From SCTD01 sp963784675 (GTDB lineage Bacteria > Actinomycetota > Actinomycetes > Mycobacteriales > SCTD01), in assembly GCA_963784675.1 (NCBI GenBank), contig CAWASE010000015.1, positions 30,039 through 94,038 on the forward strand: 64,000 nt of DNA, given 5' to 3'. Within the stretch, counting starts at the first letter, position 1, and the number at the start of each line of letters is the position of its first letter. Shown here in pieces: positions 26,673 to 35,108 of this stretch. Both the position numbers and the translations under genes were made by a program. The notes under the pieces were generated by a model that worked only from the letters and a program-made list of their open reading frames with translations, had not been told where the DNA came from and did not search any database.

Positions 26673-27371
26673 TCAGGAGACCAGCAGCGCCGGGACGTCC
26701 GCCAGCGTGTCGACCGTGGCCCGACGCTCGTGCTGGACCGGCTCGGCGTGCTCCAGGGCCCAGGTCGTCCGGTAGGGCACGTGCACGGCCCAGCCACCGA
26801 GGGCGAGCACCGGGCGGACGTCGGACAGCTCGCTGTTGCCGACCATCAGGAAGCGCTCGGGCGGGCACTCCAGCAGCCGCAGCAGCTCGGCGTAGGAACC
26901 CTCGTCCTTGGTCGCGACGATCTCGACGTGCGCGAAGCGCCCCGCGAGCCCGGACGCCTGCAGCTTGCGCTGCTGGTCGACCAGGTCGCCCTTGGTCACC
27001 AGCACCACCGTGTGGGTCCGCGCCAGTGCCTCGACGGCAGCCTCCGCACCGTCGAGCACCTCCACCGGGGCCGACAGCAGGGCCTTGCCGAGGTCCAGCA
27101 CCCGCTCGCTGACCCGGCCGGCCGCGGTCGGGTCCGCGACGGCCAGCACCAGCTCGAGCATGCTCAGCGTCCACGCCTTGACGCCGAAGCCGTACAGGCG
27201 CAGGTTCGACCGCTCGACGGCCCCGATGCGTGCTGCCACCTCCGCGCGGGGCAGCCACGGCGCCAGCAGCTCGGCCACCTGCGTCTCGGCGTCGTCGAAG
27301 TCGTCCTGGCAGCGCCACAGGGTGTCGTCGCCGTCGACCCCGACGATCTCCACCCCGCAGGCGAAGCTCAC
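26673..27371 (-). CDS. HAD-superfamily hydrolase
   Basis: Phosphatase-type haloacid dehalogenase fold, 232 residues. Motif I VDGDDTLW carries nucleophile D13, acid D15 and T17. Motif II Thr is in VVLVTKGD, and motif IV is MVGNSELSDVRPVLALGG. A helical cap lies between motifs I and II. The substrate cannot be told. GTG 27371 (VSFACGVEIVG) overlaps the aminopeptidase stop by four bases, so the two are coupled. The frame is open much further upstream only because of the neighbouring gene. Confidence 0.88.
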   Translation of the reverse strand: MSFACGVEIVGVDGDDTLWRCQDDFDDAETQVAELLAPWLPRAEVAARIGAVERSNLRLYGFGVKAWTLSMLELVLAVADPTAAGRVSERVLDLGKALLSAPVEVLDGAEAAVEALARTHTVVLVTKGDLVDQQRKLQASGLAGRFAHVEIVATKDEGSYAELLRLLECPPERFLMVGNSELSDVRPVLALGGWAVHVPYRTTWALEHAEPVQHERRATVDTLADVPALLVS

Positions 27372-29801
27372 TGCGCAGCCCGGACGCGGAGCGCACGTGC
27401 GAGGTCGTCCCGCTCCTCCAGCACGACGCGGCGCAGCTCCGGCGACAGCGTGCCGGCCAGCAGCTCGCCGGTGGCGTCCAGCGTCGCCTGCTCGACCAGC
27501 GTCGAGGGGAACAGCCGCAGGGCCAGCGCCTGCGACGCCTGCGGCCCGAGCCTGAGGAACAGCGCCGGGATCTCCTGCACGTACCGCCGGACGTACGGTC
27601 GCAGCAGGTCGTCCTGGCCCGGACGCCAGAAGCCGAGCGCCAGCGCCTCTGCCGCTGCCTTGGAAAGGCCGCCCGTGGTCGCTGCGTCCCAGCTCCGCTG
27701 CTTGGTCGCGGCGTCGGGTCGCGCTGCCAGGGCGGTGCTCGCGCGTCGTTCTCCCGCTTCGGTGCCGTCCGCGGACCGCTCGGCGGCGAGCGTCGCCTCG
27801 TCGATCCCGCCGAGGGCGGCGGCGGCCTCGACCAGGTCCCAGCGCAGGTCGGTGTCGACCACCAACCCCGCCGGGACGGTTTCTCCGGCGAGCAGCGCCG
27901 TGAGCCGCTCCACCTCGTCGGTGCAGGCGGCGAAGGCGCGCGCGTGCGCGAGCTGCAGGTCGCTCCCGGGCTCGCTCCGGACGCTCACGTCCCAGCAGTA
28001 GGCGGCGAGCCGACGGCGCAGCGCCCCACCGTCGACGCAGAACGACGTCGCCGCCCGGCGGGCCTGCGAGAGCAGCACCGACACCACTGCGGGGTCGCTC
28101 TCGCCGACGACGTTCGCCAGCACCGCGTCGACGAGCTGCGCGGCGGACAGCTCGCCGTCGCGGCAGCTGTCCCACAGCGACGCCCAGCACACTGCCCGCG
28201 CGAGCGGGTCGCCGAGGCGGCGCAGGTCTGCCAGCACGACGGCCAGCGAGCCAGGATCGAGGCGGACCTTGGCGAACGTCAGGTCGTCGTCGTTGGGCAG
28301 GAGCAGGGCCGCCGGCCCGCCGGTGTCCAGCACGAGCTGGTCCACCAGCTCGAGGTCCAGCCGGGTGCGCCGCACGAACGCCCCCTCGCGCAGGTCGTAG
28401 ACGCCGAGCCCGAGCCGGTGCGGACGGAGCGGCGCGGACTCCTGCACCAGCTGCGTCGCGTCGTGCGACACCCGCACCGTCGACACCCCGGGCACCTGCA
28501 GCCAGAGCCGGGCCCATTCCTGCAGCGACCGGCCGCTGGCCTCCGACAGCGCGGCAAGCAGGTCGGCAAAGCCGGTGTTGGCGAAGGCGTGCCGGTCCAG
28601 ATACAGGCGCACGCCGGCGAAGAAGGCGTCCTCGCCGATCGTGGCCATCAGCTGCCGGAGCACCGAAGCGCCCTTGGCGTAGGAGATCCCGTCGAAGTCC
28701 AGCATCGCGCTGCGGGTGTCGGTGGCCGTGCCGGTCACCGGGTGGGTCGTCGGCAGCTGGTCCGCGCGATAACCCCAGGCCTTGCGCGTCGCGGCGAAGT
28801 CGACCCAGGTGTGCTCGAAGCGGGTGGCCCGGTCGGTGGTGAGGAAGCCGAGCAGCTCCGCGAAGGACTCGTTGAGCCAGAGGTCGTCCCACCAGCGCAT
28901 GGTCACCAGGTCGCCGAACCACATGTGCGCCATCTCGTGCGCGATGACTACGGCGCGGCGCCGCCGCAGGTCGTCGGTCACCCGTGAGCGGAACAGGAAC
29001 TCCTCGGTGAAGGTGACGGCACCGGGGTTCTCCATCGCGCCGTAGTTGAACTCGGGCACGAACAGCTGGTCGTAGGTGTCGCCGAACGGGTACGGCCGAC
29101 CGAACAGCTGCTCCTGGAGCCGAAGCTCTGCGAGGTGACCTCGAAGAGCTCCTCGACGTCGGCGTCCAGGTGGGGCGCCAGCGACCGCCGGCAGTGCAGA
29201 CCCAGCTGCCGTCCGTCCTGGTCGCGGTAGACGCTGTGCCACGGGCCCGCCGCGACCGTGAACAGGTAGGTGCTGATCCGCTCGGTCGCGGCGAACACCC
29301 AGCGGCTGCCCTGCTGGGTCCCGCGGGCGTTGGCGACGACCGTCCAGCCGTCCGGCGCGTCGACCGACAGCCGGATGCTCGCCTTGAGGTCGGGCTGGTC
29401 GAAGCAGGCGAAGATGCGCTGGGCGTCGTCCAGGCAGCTCTGCCCCCACAGATAGACGCCGGCGTCCACCGGGTCGGTGAAGCGGTGCAGCCCCTCCCCG
29501 AGCGGCTGTAGTCGCCGCGCGCGAGGACGACCAGCTCGTTGTCGGCAGCGAGGTCGGTGAGCCGCAGCCGGTTGCCCTCGAGCGGCCCGGTCGGCCGGCC
29601 GTTCAACGTCGCGGAACGCAGGTCGCCGTCGAGCTCGACGAACGTCGTCGCGCCCGGTTCGGCGCAGTCGAAGCGGACCACGGTCCGGCTGCCGAAGGCC
29701 CGCCCGTCGACCGCCTCGCGCAGGTCCAGGTGGACGTCGTAGGAGGCGACCCGCAGCAGCCGGGCCCGTTCGACGGCCTCGTCGCGCGTCAGATTCTTCA
29801 C
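27368..29801 (-). pseudogene. pepN: PepN-type M1 aminopeptidase, interrupted by two single-base frameshifts
   Basis: Zinc aminopeptidase N, about 810 residues when the frames are joined. The N-terminal part (VKNLTRDEAVERARLLRVAS to VLARGDYSRSG) starts at GTG 29801 in one frame. The middle (LWGQSCLDDAQRIFACFDQP to DVEELFEVTSQ) is in a second. The catalytic and C-terminal part is in a third: GAMEN substrate motif in NYGAMENPG, then HEMAHMWFGD with the third zinc ligand in NESFAE. The switches lie near 29491-29500, in a G-rich run, and near 29125-29132. Each fits one lost base. The catalytic motifs are intact and codon use is undisturbed, so sequence error is as likely as recent inactivation. 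Confidence 0.8.
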
Positions 29802-29808
29802 GTCGTGG

Positions 29809-29814
29809 AACCTA
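29809..29814 (-). promoter_or_regulatory. Candidate leaderless -10 of the aminopeptidase gene
   Basis: TAGGTT on the minus strand is seven bases before GTG 29801 and no Shine-Dalgarno is present. Confidence 0.45.
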
Positions 29815-29882
29815 GTCGCGCGGGCTTCGCACGCGGGGCCGGACCTACGCTGGGACGATGCCCCGCTCCTGCGCCCCGTGCC

Positions 29883-30401
29883 ATGTCTGAGCGGACCAGC
29901 GCAGCGCTGCCGGCACGGGACGACCGTCGGGACGGGCGCTTCCGCGGCGTCAGCCGACGGCTCGCCCAGCTGGCTCTGCTCGGCTACCTGGTCGTGCCGG
30001 CCGTGCTGACCCTCACCCCGCACCGCCCCGACGTCGGAGCGCGCGACTTCGAGGACTTCGTCACCCGCGCCGTCGGCACCCTGACCTTCGACCGCGTCGA
30101 CATCTCCATCGTCGAGATCGAGGTGCTGGCGAACGTCCTGCTGCTCGTGCCGATCGGCTTCCTGCTGCCCTTCGCGCTGAACCGGGCGTTGCCGCTGATC
30201 AGCCTGCTGTCGCTGTGCGCCGCCGGCAGCCTGGCCGTGGAGCTGCTGCAGCGCACGCTGCTCACCAACCGCGTCCCGAGCTTCGTCGACGTCCTCAGCA
30301 ACACCGGCGGAGCCGCCATCGGCCTGATCTTCGCCACCGACCTGCAGCGGTTGACGCAGGCGCTGCGACGTCGGCGGGCCCGCCGCCGCGCCCGCGCCTG
30401 A
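29883..30401 (+). CDS. VanZ-like membrane protein
   Basis: VanZ-family protein, 172 residues with about four hydrophobic segments: LAQLALLGYLVVPAVLTLTP, VEIEVLANVLLLVPIGFLLP, LPLISLLSLCAAGSLAVELL and NTGGAAIGLIFA. The family motifs NVLLLVPIGF, AVELLQ and SFVDVLSNTGGAAIG are all present. VanZ of Tn1546 confers low-level teicoplanin resistance, but chromosomal relatives have unknown roles. The C-terminus is a cluster of arginines. ATG 29883 is preferred as start. It converges with glmM 23 bases away. Confidence 0.85.
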   Translation: MSERTSAALPARDDRRDGRFRGVSRRLAQLALLGYLVVPAVLTLTPHRPDVGARDFEDFVTRAVGTLTFDRVDISIVEIEVLANVLLLVPIGFLLPFALNRALPLISLLSLCAAGSLAVELLQRTLLTNRVPSFVDVLSNTGGAAIGLIFATDLQRLTQALRRRRARRRARA

Positions 30402-30423
30402 GCCCGCCGGGCCAGGGCCCTCG

Positions 30424-31758
30424 CTAGCGGCCGACGACCTCGGCGAGCCGCGCCGCGACCTGTTCGGCCTGGGCCGCGCTCTCGGCCTCGACCATCACCC
30501 GCACCAGGGCCTCGGTCCCCGACGGGCGCAGCAGGACCCGACCGGTCTGGCCCAGCAGCCCCTCCTCGCGGGCGACCGCGTCGAGCACGTCGGCGTCGCT
30601 GGCCCGGGTGCGGGCGGCGCCGACGTTGACCAGCACCTGCGGCAGGCGCGTCATGACGCCGGCGAGCTCGGCCAGGCTGCGGCCGGTCTCGGCCATCCGT
30701 CCCAGCACCCCGACGCCGGTGAGGAGGCCGTCGCCGGTCGTGGCGTGGTCCAGCAGCACGGTGTGGCCGCTCTGCTCACCACCGAGCACGTGGCCGCCGG
30801 CACGCATGGCCTCCAGCACGTAGCGGTCGCCCACAGCGGTCTGCACGACCGCGATGCCGGCGTCGCGCATGGCTCGGACGAAGCCGAGGTTGCTCATCAC
30901 GGTCGCGACGACGGTGCCGGTCGGCAGCGCGCCGCGCTCGTGCAGCGCCACCGCCAGCAGCGCCAGCAGCTGGTCGCCGTCGACGACCGTCCCCGTGGCG
31001 TCCACGGCCAGGCAGCGGTCGGCGTCCCCGTCGTGCGCCAGCCCCAGGTCGGCCCCGTGCTCGACGACGGCCCGCTGCAACAGCTCGAGGTGGGTGGCAC
31101 CGCAGCCGTCGTTGATGCGGGCTCCGTCGCCGTCGCACGCGAGCTCGACGACGGTTGCCCCCGCCGCGCGATAGACCTCAGGAGCCAGCACCGACGCCGC
31201 TCCCTGCGCGCCGTCGACGACGACGGTGAGGCCGGCCGCGGCGGTCGGCAGCGTCGCGAGCAGGGCGTCGCGGTAGGCAACGAGCAGGTGCGGATCGGCC
31301 GGCCGGATGCTGCCGACGGCCAGCCCGGTGGCCCGCTCGGCCGCGCCGGTGGCCAGACCGGCCTCGATCGCCACCTCGACCTCGTCGGGCAGCTTCCACC
31401 CGCCGGGTCCGAACAGCTTCAGACCGTTGTCGGGCATCGCGTTGTGCGACGCGCTGACGACCAGGCCCAGGTCGGCGTCACCGCGGGCGCAGGCGAAGGC
31501 CACCACCGGCGTCGGCACCACCCCGAGCACCTGCACGTCGACCCCGGCGCTGGCGAACCCCGCGGCGGCGGCAGCCTCCAGCATCGGACCGGACGGCCTG
31601 GTGTCGCGGCCGATCACGACCCGCGGCCGACCGGTGCCGCTGCGGCGCGACAGCAGCTCGTGCGCCGCGGAGCGCGCCAGCGACAGCGTCAGCTCCGGGG
31701 TGAGCACCGGCCCGTTGGCCGGCCCCCGCACCCCGTCCGTTCCGAACAGCCGAGCCAT
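30424..31758 (-). CDS. glmM: Phosphoglucosamine mutase
   Basis: Interconverts glucosamine-6-P and glucosamine-1-P on the route to UDP-GlcNAc. The 444 residues start MARLFGTDGVRG. The phosphoserine is S102 in VSASHNAM, the metal loop is DGDADRCLA, the sugar loop is GGEQSGH and the phosphate-binding RPSGTEALVRVMVE is near the C-terminus. GGAGGG precedes the ATG. It follows rplM-rpsI by 96 bases, the common actinobacterial order, and its pathway partner glmS is 6 kb further on. Confidence 0.97.
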   Translation of the reverse strand: MARLFGTDGVRGPANGPVLTPELTLSLARSAAHELLSRRSGTGRPRVVIGRDTRPSGPMLEAAAAAGFASAGVDVQVLGVVPTPVVAFACARGDADLGLVVSASHNAMPDNGLKLFGPGGWKLPDEVEVAIEAGLATGAAERATGLAVGSIRPADPHLLVAYRDALLATLPTAAAGLTVVVDGAQGAASVLAPEVYRAAGATVVELACDGDGARINDGCGATHLELLQRAVVEHGADLGLAHDGDADRCLAVDATGTVVDGDQLLALLAVALHERGALPTGTVVATVMSNLGFVRAMRDAGIAVVQTAVGDRYVLEAMRAGGHVLGGEQSGHTVLLDHATTGDGLLTGVGVLGRMAETGRSLAELAGVMTRLPQVLVNVGAARTRASDADVLDAVAREEGLLGQTGRVLLRPSGTEALVRVMVEAESAAQAEQVAARLAEVVGR

Positions 31759-31854
31759 GACGATCCCTCCGGACGTGCCGCGAGGCGGCCACCTCCGGCT
31801 CGTGCTCTCGGGAGTGACCGCCTCGTCGACGGGTGCGTGCGCCGCGCGTGCGGG

Positions 31855-32265
31855 CTAGCGCTTGGAGTACTGCGGCGCCTTGCGGGCCTTCTTCAGACCG
31901 TACTTCTTGCGCTCCTTGATGCGGGAGTCCCGCGACAGGAAGCCCTCCTTCTTCAGCGCCGGGCGGTCGTCGGGCTCGATCTCGATGAGGGCCCGGGCGA
32001 TCGCCAGGCGCAGCGCGCCGGCCTGCCCGCTGATGCCGCCGCCGTGCAGGCGGGCGAAGACGTCGTACTGCTCGGCCTTCTCCAGCGTGACGAAGGGCTC
32101 GTTGATGGCCTGCTGGTGCACCTTGTTGGGGAAGTACCCCTCCAGCGTGCGACCGTTCAGCGTGTACTGGCCGGTGCCCGGGACCAGCCGCACGCGGACG
32201 ATGGCCTCCTTGCGACGACCGACGGTCTGGATGAGATCGGCCGGCGCCCCGGTGGTGACAGTCAC
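31855..32265 (-). CDS. rpsI: 30S ribosomal protein S9
   Basis: Small-subunit protein whose C-terminal tail reaches the P-site tRNA. The 136 residues start VTVTTGAPADLIQTVGRRKE with GTG 32265, contain GRTLEGYFPNKVHQQAINEP and HGGGISGQAGALRLAIARAL, and end in the diagnostic QYSKR. GTG overlaps the rplM stop by four bases. Confidence 0.98.
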   Translation of the reverse strand: MTVTTGAPADLIQTVGRRKEAIVRVRLVPGTGQYTLNGRTLEGYFPNKVHQQAINEPFVTLEKAEQYDVFARLHGGGISGQAGALRLAIARALIEIEPDDRPALKKEGFLSRDSRIKERKKYGLKKARKAPQYSKR

Positions 32266-32705
32266 TGCGAAACCTGCTTCAGCTCGAAGGGCACCGGCGC
32301 CTGCGCCTGGTGCGGGTGGGTGGGACCGGCGTAGACCTTCAGCTTGCTGACCATCTGCCGGCCGAGCGTGTTGTGCGGCAGCATGCCCTTGACGGCCTTC
32401 TCGATGATCCGCTCGGGGCGCGTGGCGAGCACGTCGGCGTAGGAGGTCTTCTTCAGACCGCCCGGGAAGCCGGAGTGGTGGTAGACGGTCGACTGCGCGG
32501 CCTTGTTGCCCGTCATGACGATCTTCGCGGCGTTGATGACGACGACGAAGTCGCCGGTGTCCAGGTGCGGCGCGTAGACCGGCTTGTGCTTGCCGCGCAG
32601 CAGCTGGGCGATCTGGCTGGCCAGCCGCCCGAGGACGATGTCCTCGGCGTCGATCAGGTGCCAGACGCGCGTGATGTCGCCGGGCTTGGGGGTGTACGTG
32701 CGCAC
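32262..32705 (-). CDS. rplM: 50S ribosomal protein L13
   Basis: Early-assembly large-subunit protein, 147 residues. GTG 32705 gives VRTYTPKPGDITRVWHLIDA, then GRLASQIAQLLRGKHKP, NAAKIVMTGNKAAQ and MLPHNTLGRQMVSKLKVYAG. First gene of rplM-rpsI, followed by glmM. A longer in-frame ATG at 32756 exists but would cut into the leader, which holds an element resembling those of rpsJ and rpsL. Confidence 0.97.
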   Translation of the reverse strand: MRTYTPKPGDITRVWHLIDAEDIVLGRLASQIAQLLRGKHKPVYAPHLDTGDFVVVINAAKIVMTGNKAAQSTVYHHSGFPGGLKKTSYADVLATRPERIIEKAVKGMLPHNTLGRQMVSKLKVYAGPTHPHQAQAPVPFELKQVSQ

Positions 32706-32752
32706 AGGAGCTCGCCGTCTTTCGTCGATCAGACCGGTGCGGGCCGTCAGGT

Positions 32753-32779
32753 CCATCGCGGTCGGGTGAGGTGTCGCGG
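32753..32779 (-). promoter_or_regulatory. Leader element upstream of rplM related to the rpsJ/rpsL motif
   Basis: On the plus strand CGCGGTCGGGTG (32757-32768), followed by AGGTGTCGCGG, resembles CGCGGTCGGGTGTGTCG of the rpsL leader with an AG inserted. It lies about 50-75 bases before the rplM start. A -35-like TTGACG (32808-32813, minus strand) is upstream but no good -10 follows. The relation is suggestive only. Confidence 0.35.
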
Positions 32780-32846
32780 TCAGGTCGTCCAGTCAGCGCC
32801 GGGCACACGTCAACCAGGCGCGCCGCGCAACAGCCCCCGACGATAC

Positions 32847-32862
32847 CCGAGCCGCTGCTCGG
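32847..32862 (-). terminator. Possible terminator of the GNAT gene
   Basis: CCGAGC (32847-32852) and GCTCGG (32857-32862) form a 6-bp stem with a 4-base loop, 15 bases beyond the acetyltransferase stop and before the rplM leader. Confidence 0.35.
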
Positions 32863-32876
32863 CGGGCAACGCCCGG

Positions 32877-33389
32877 TCAGCCCAGCTCGAGCACCATCTC
32901 CTGCTCCAGCCCACCGGGCGGCAGCGGGTAGGGCGTCGTGGCGCCCGTCGCCACGAAGCCGAGCCGCGCGTAGGCCTGCCGGGCGCGGCCGTTGTCCTCG
33001 TGCACCTCCAGCGTCAGCCGCGACCCGCCGTGCGCGCGCGCCCACTCGGCGCACGGGGCCAGCAGCCGCGCCAGCAGCCCCCTGCCCCTCGCCCGAGGGG
33101 TGACGTAGACGGCGGCCAGCCACGGGGCACCGTCCAGCAGGAACGTCACGCAGGTGCCGACCGGGCGCCCGTCCTGCAGCGCCAGCACCTGGCAGCTGTC
33201 GCCGCCACGGGCTCCCCGTGCGGCTCGGGCCTGCCAGGCGCTGTCCGCCAACAGCTCGGCCGCGGCGAGGGTCTCCAGGTAGGCGATCGGGCAGTCGGCC
33301 AGCGCCTCCAGCCGCAGTGCACGCAGCGCCGGCCAGTCCGCCTGCACCACCCGCCGCACGACCGGCTCGTCGCACCCCACCGGCCCCAT
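32877..33389 (-). CDS. GNAT-family N-acetyltransferase
   Basis: Acetyl-CoA-dependent acetyltransferase, 170 residues. VRRVVQADWPALRALRLEAL is followed by the CoA loop VTPRARGRGLLARLL and NGRARQAYARLGFVATG, the typical GNAT beta4-alpha3 and C-terminal signatures. FLLDGAPWLAAVYV precedes the loop. The substrate is unknown. ATG 33389 is preceded by GGAAGGA at good spacing. Alone on the minus strand between the ABC-F gene and rplM. Confidence 0.9.
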   Translation of the reverse strand: MGPVGCDEPVVRRVVQADWPALRALRLEALADCPIAYLETLAAAELLADSAWQARAARGARGGDSCQVLALQDGRPVGTCVTFLLDGAPWLAAVYVTPRARGRGLLARLLAPCAEWARAHGGSRLTLEVHEDNGRARQAYARLGFVATGATTPYPLPPGGLEQEMVLELG

Positions 33390-33425
33390 GGGGGCGATCC
33401 TTCCACCGGACCGCCGGTACGGCGC

Positions 33426-35066
33426 CTAGCGGTCCCGGCGGACCCGTCCCTCGTCCCAGACCGGCTCCGGCGCCTCGTAGACGGCGCCGTCGGAGCCGAA
33501 GACCAGATACCGGTCGAAGCCGCGGGCGAACCAGCGGTCGTGCGTGACGGCCAGCACCGTGCCGTCGAAGGCTGCCAGCCCTTCCTCGAGCGCGGTCGCG
33601 CTGTCCAGGTCGAGGTTGTCGGTGGGCTCGTCGAGCAGGAGCATCGTGCAGCCCGACAGCTCGAGCAGCAGCACCTGCACGCGCGCCTGCTGGCCGCCGG
33701 ACAGGGTGTCGAAGACCTGGTCGGCCTGATCCTGCAGCTCATAGCGCCGCAGCACCCCGATCGCCTGCGCCCGGTCCAGCCCGCGGCGACGGTCGTCGCC
33801 GCGGTGCAGCACCTCGGTGAGCGTCTTGCCGTACAGCGCCGGTTGTTCGTGCGTCTGGGCGAAGTGCCCGGCCACGACGCGGGCGCCGAGCTTCCACGCG
33901 CCGGTGTGCGCGACGTCCTGGCCCGCGAGCAGCCGGAGAAAGTGCGACTTGCCGCTGCCGTTGCTGCCGAGCACCGCCACCCGCTCGCCGTAGAAGACCT
34001 CCAGGTCGAAGGGCTTCATCAGTCCCGAGAGCTCGAGACCGGTGCAGGTCAGCGCGCGCACGCCGGTGCGCCCGCCGCGCAGGTTCATCGTCACCTTCTG
34101 GTCGACGACCTGCTCCGGCGGCGGCCCGGCCTCCAGATACCGGGCCAGCCGGGTCTCGGTCGCCGCCAGCTTCGGCGCCATCGCGTGGCTGACCTTGGCC
34201 TGGACCCGCAGCGTGATGACCAGCTGTCGCAGCCGCTCGCGCTCCTCCTCCCAACGGCGGTGGTCCTGCGCGAGCCGGTCCCGCCGAGCCTGCCGCGCGT
34301 CGCCGTAGCTGTCGAACCCGCCACCGTGCACCCAGGCGCCGTGGGCCTCGATCGTGACGATGCGGGTGGCGACGCGGGCCAGCAGCTCGCGGTCGTGGCT
34401 CACGAACAGCACCGTCTTGGGGCTGTCGGTGAGGGCAGCCTCCAACCAGCGCTTGCCGGGGACGTCGAGATAGTTGTCCGGCTCGTCCAGCAGCAGCACC
34501 TCGTCGGGTCCGCGGAGCAACGCCTCCAGCGCCAGCCGCTTCTGCTCTCCCCCCGACAGCGTCTGCAGCCTGCGATGGTGGCACGCGTCGTAGGGCACGC
34601 CGAGCGCCGCCATCGTGCAGACGTCCCAGACCACCTCGGCCTCGTAGCCCCCCGCGTCGCCCCAGTCCGACAGTGCGGTCGCGTAGCGCAGCTGGGTCTT
34701 CTCGGTGTCGTCCTCCATCATGGCCAGCTCGGAGGCGTCCAGAGCCCTGCCCGCAGTCCGGACGGCCGGCGCGGCAAGGTCGACCAGCAGGTCGCGCACG
34801 CACGTGTCGTCACGGATAGACCCGATGAACTGCCGCATGACGCCGAGTCCGCCGGTGCGTGCCACGGCTCCGGCGGACGGGGCGACGTCCTCGGCGATCA
34901 TGCGCAGCAGGGTGGTCTTGCCGGTCCCGTTGGCTCCGACCAGGGCCGTCTTGCTGCCGTCGCCGACGCGGAAGCTCACGGCCTCGAACAGCACGCGGCC
35001 GTCCGGGAGGGCGCACGCGAGCTTCTGCACGTCGACATAGCCCATGCGACCAGTGTCGTAGCCCAT
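33426..35066 (-). CDS. ABC-F family ATPase
   Basis: Soluble tandem-ATPase without membrane domain, about 546 residues. First cassette: Walker A GANGTGKT, signature LSGGEQKRLALEALL, Walker B EVLLLDEPDNYLD. A charged linker follows (ARQARRDRLAQDHRRWEEER). Second cassette: GSNGSGKS, LSGGQQARVQVLLLE and CTMLLLDEPTDNLD. ABC-F proteins act on the ribosome, as translation factors or antibiotic protectors. Which role applies here is unknown. The start lies in a 21-bp tandem duplication offering ATG 35066 or ATG 35045 (MGYVDVQKL); each has a GACACT box six bases upstream and no ribosome-binding site. Confidence 0.9.
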   Translation of the reverse strand: MGYDTGRMGYVDVQKLACALPDGRVLFEAVSFRVGDGSKTALVGANGTGKTTLLRMIAEDVAPSAGAVARTGGLGVMRQFIGSIRDDTCVRDLLVDLAAPAVRTAGRALDASELAMMEDDTEKTQLRYATALSDWGDAGGYEAEVVWDVCTMAALGVPYDACHHRRLQTLSGGEQKRLALEALLRGPDEVLLLDEPDNYLDVPGKRWLEAALTDSPKTVLFVSHDRELLARVATRIVTIEAHGAWVHGGGFDSYGDARQARRDRLAQDHRRWEEERERLRQLVITLRVQAKVSHAMAPKLAATETRLARYLEAGPPPEQVVDQKVTMNLRGGRTGVRALTCTGLELSGLMKPFDLEVFYGERVAVLGSNGSGKSHFLRLLAGQDVAHTGAWKLGARVVAGHFAQTHEQPALYGKTLTEVLHRGDDRRRGLDRAQAIGVLRRYELQDQADQVFDTLSGGQQARVQVLLLELSGCTMLLLDEPTDNLDLDSATALEEGLAAFDGTVLAVTHDRWFARGFDRYLVFGSDGAVYEAPEPVWDEGRVRRDR

Positions 35067-35079
35067 GCGACCAGTGTCG
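35038..35079 (-). repeat. 21-bp perfect tandem duplication over the ABC-F start
   Basis: The unit at 35038-35058 is repeated exactly at 35059-35079. Each copy carries an ATG and, six bases before it, GACACT, which resembles a leaderless -10. The protein therefore begins MGYDTGRMGYVDV or MGYVDV. Confidence 0.9.
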
Positions 35080-35108
35080 CGGACGACACCGACGCGTCTT
35101 CGGCAGGC

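Noticed and set aside
32808..32813. TTGACG as a full promoter for rplM
   Set aside because: No -10 hexamer lies at 16-18 bases, so only a weak hint is recorded with the leader element.
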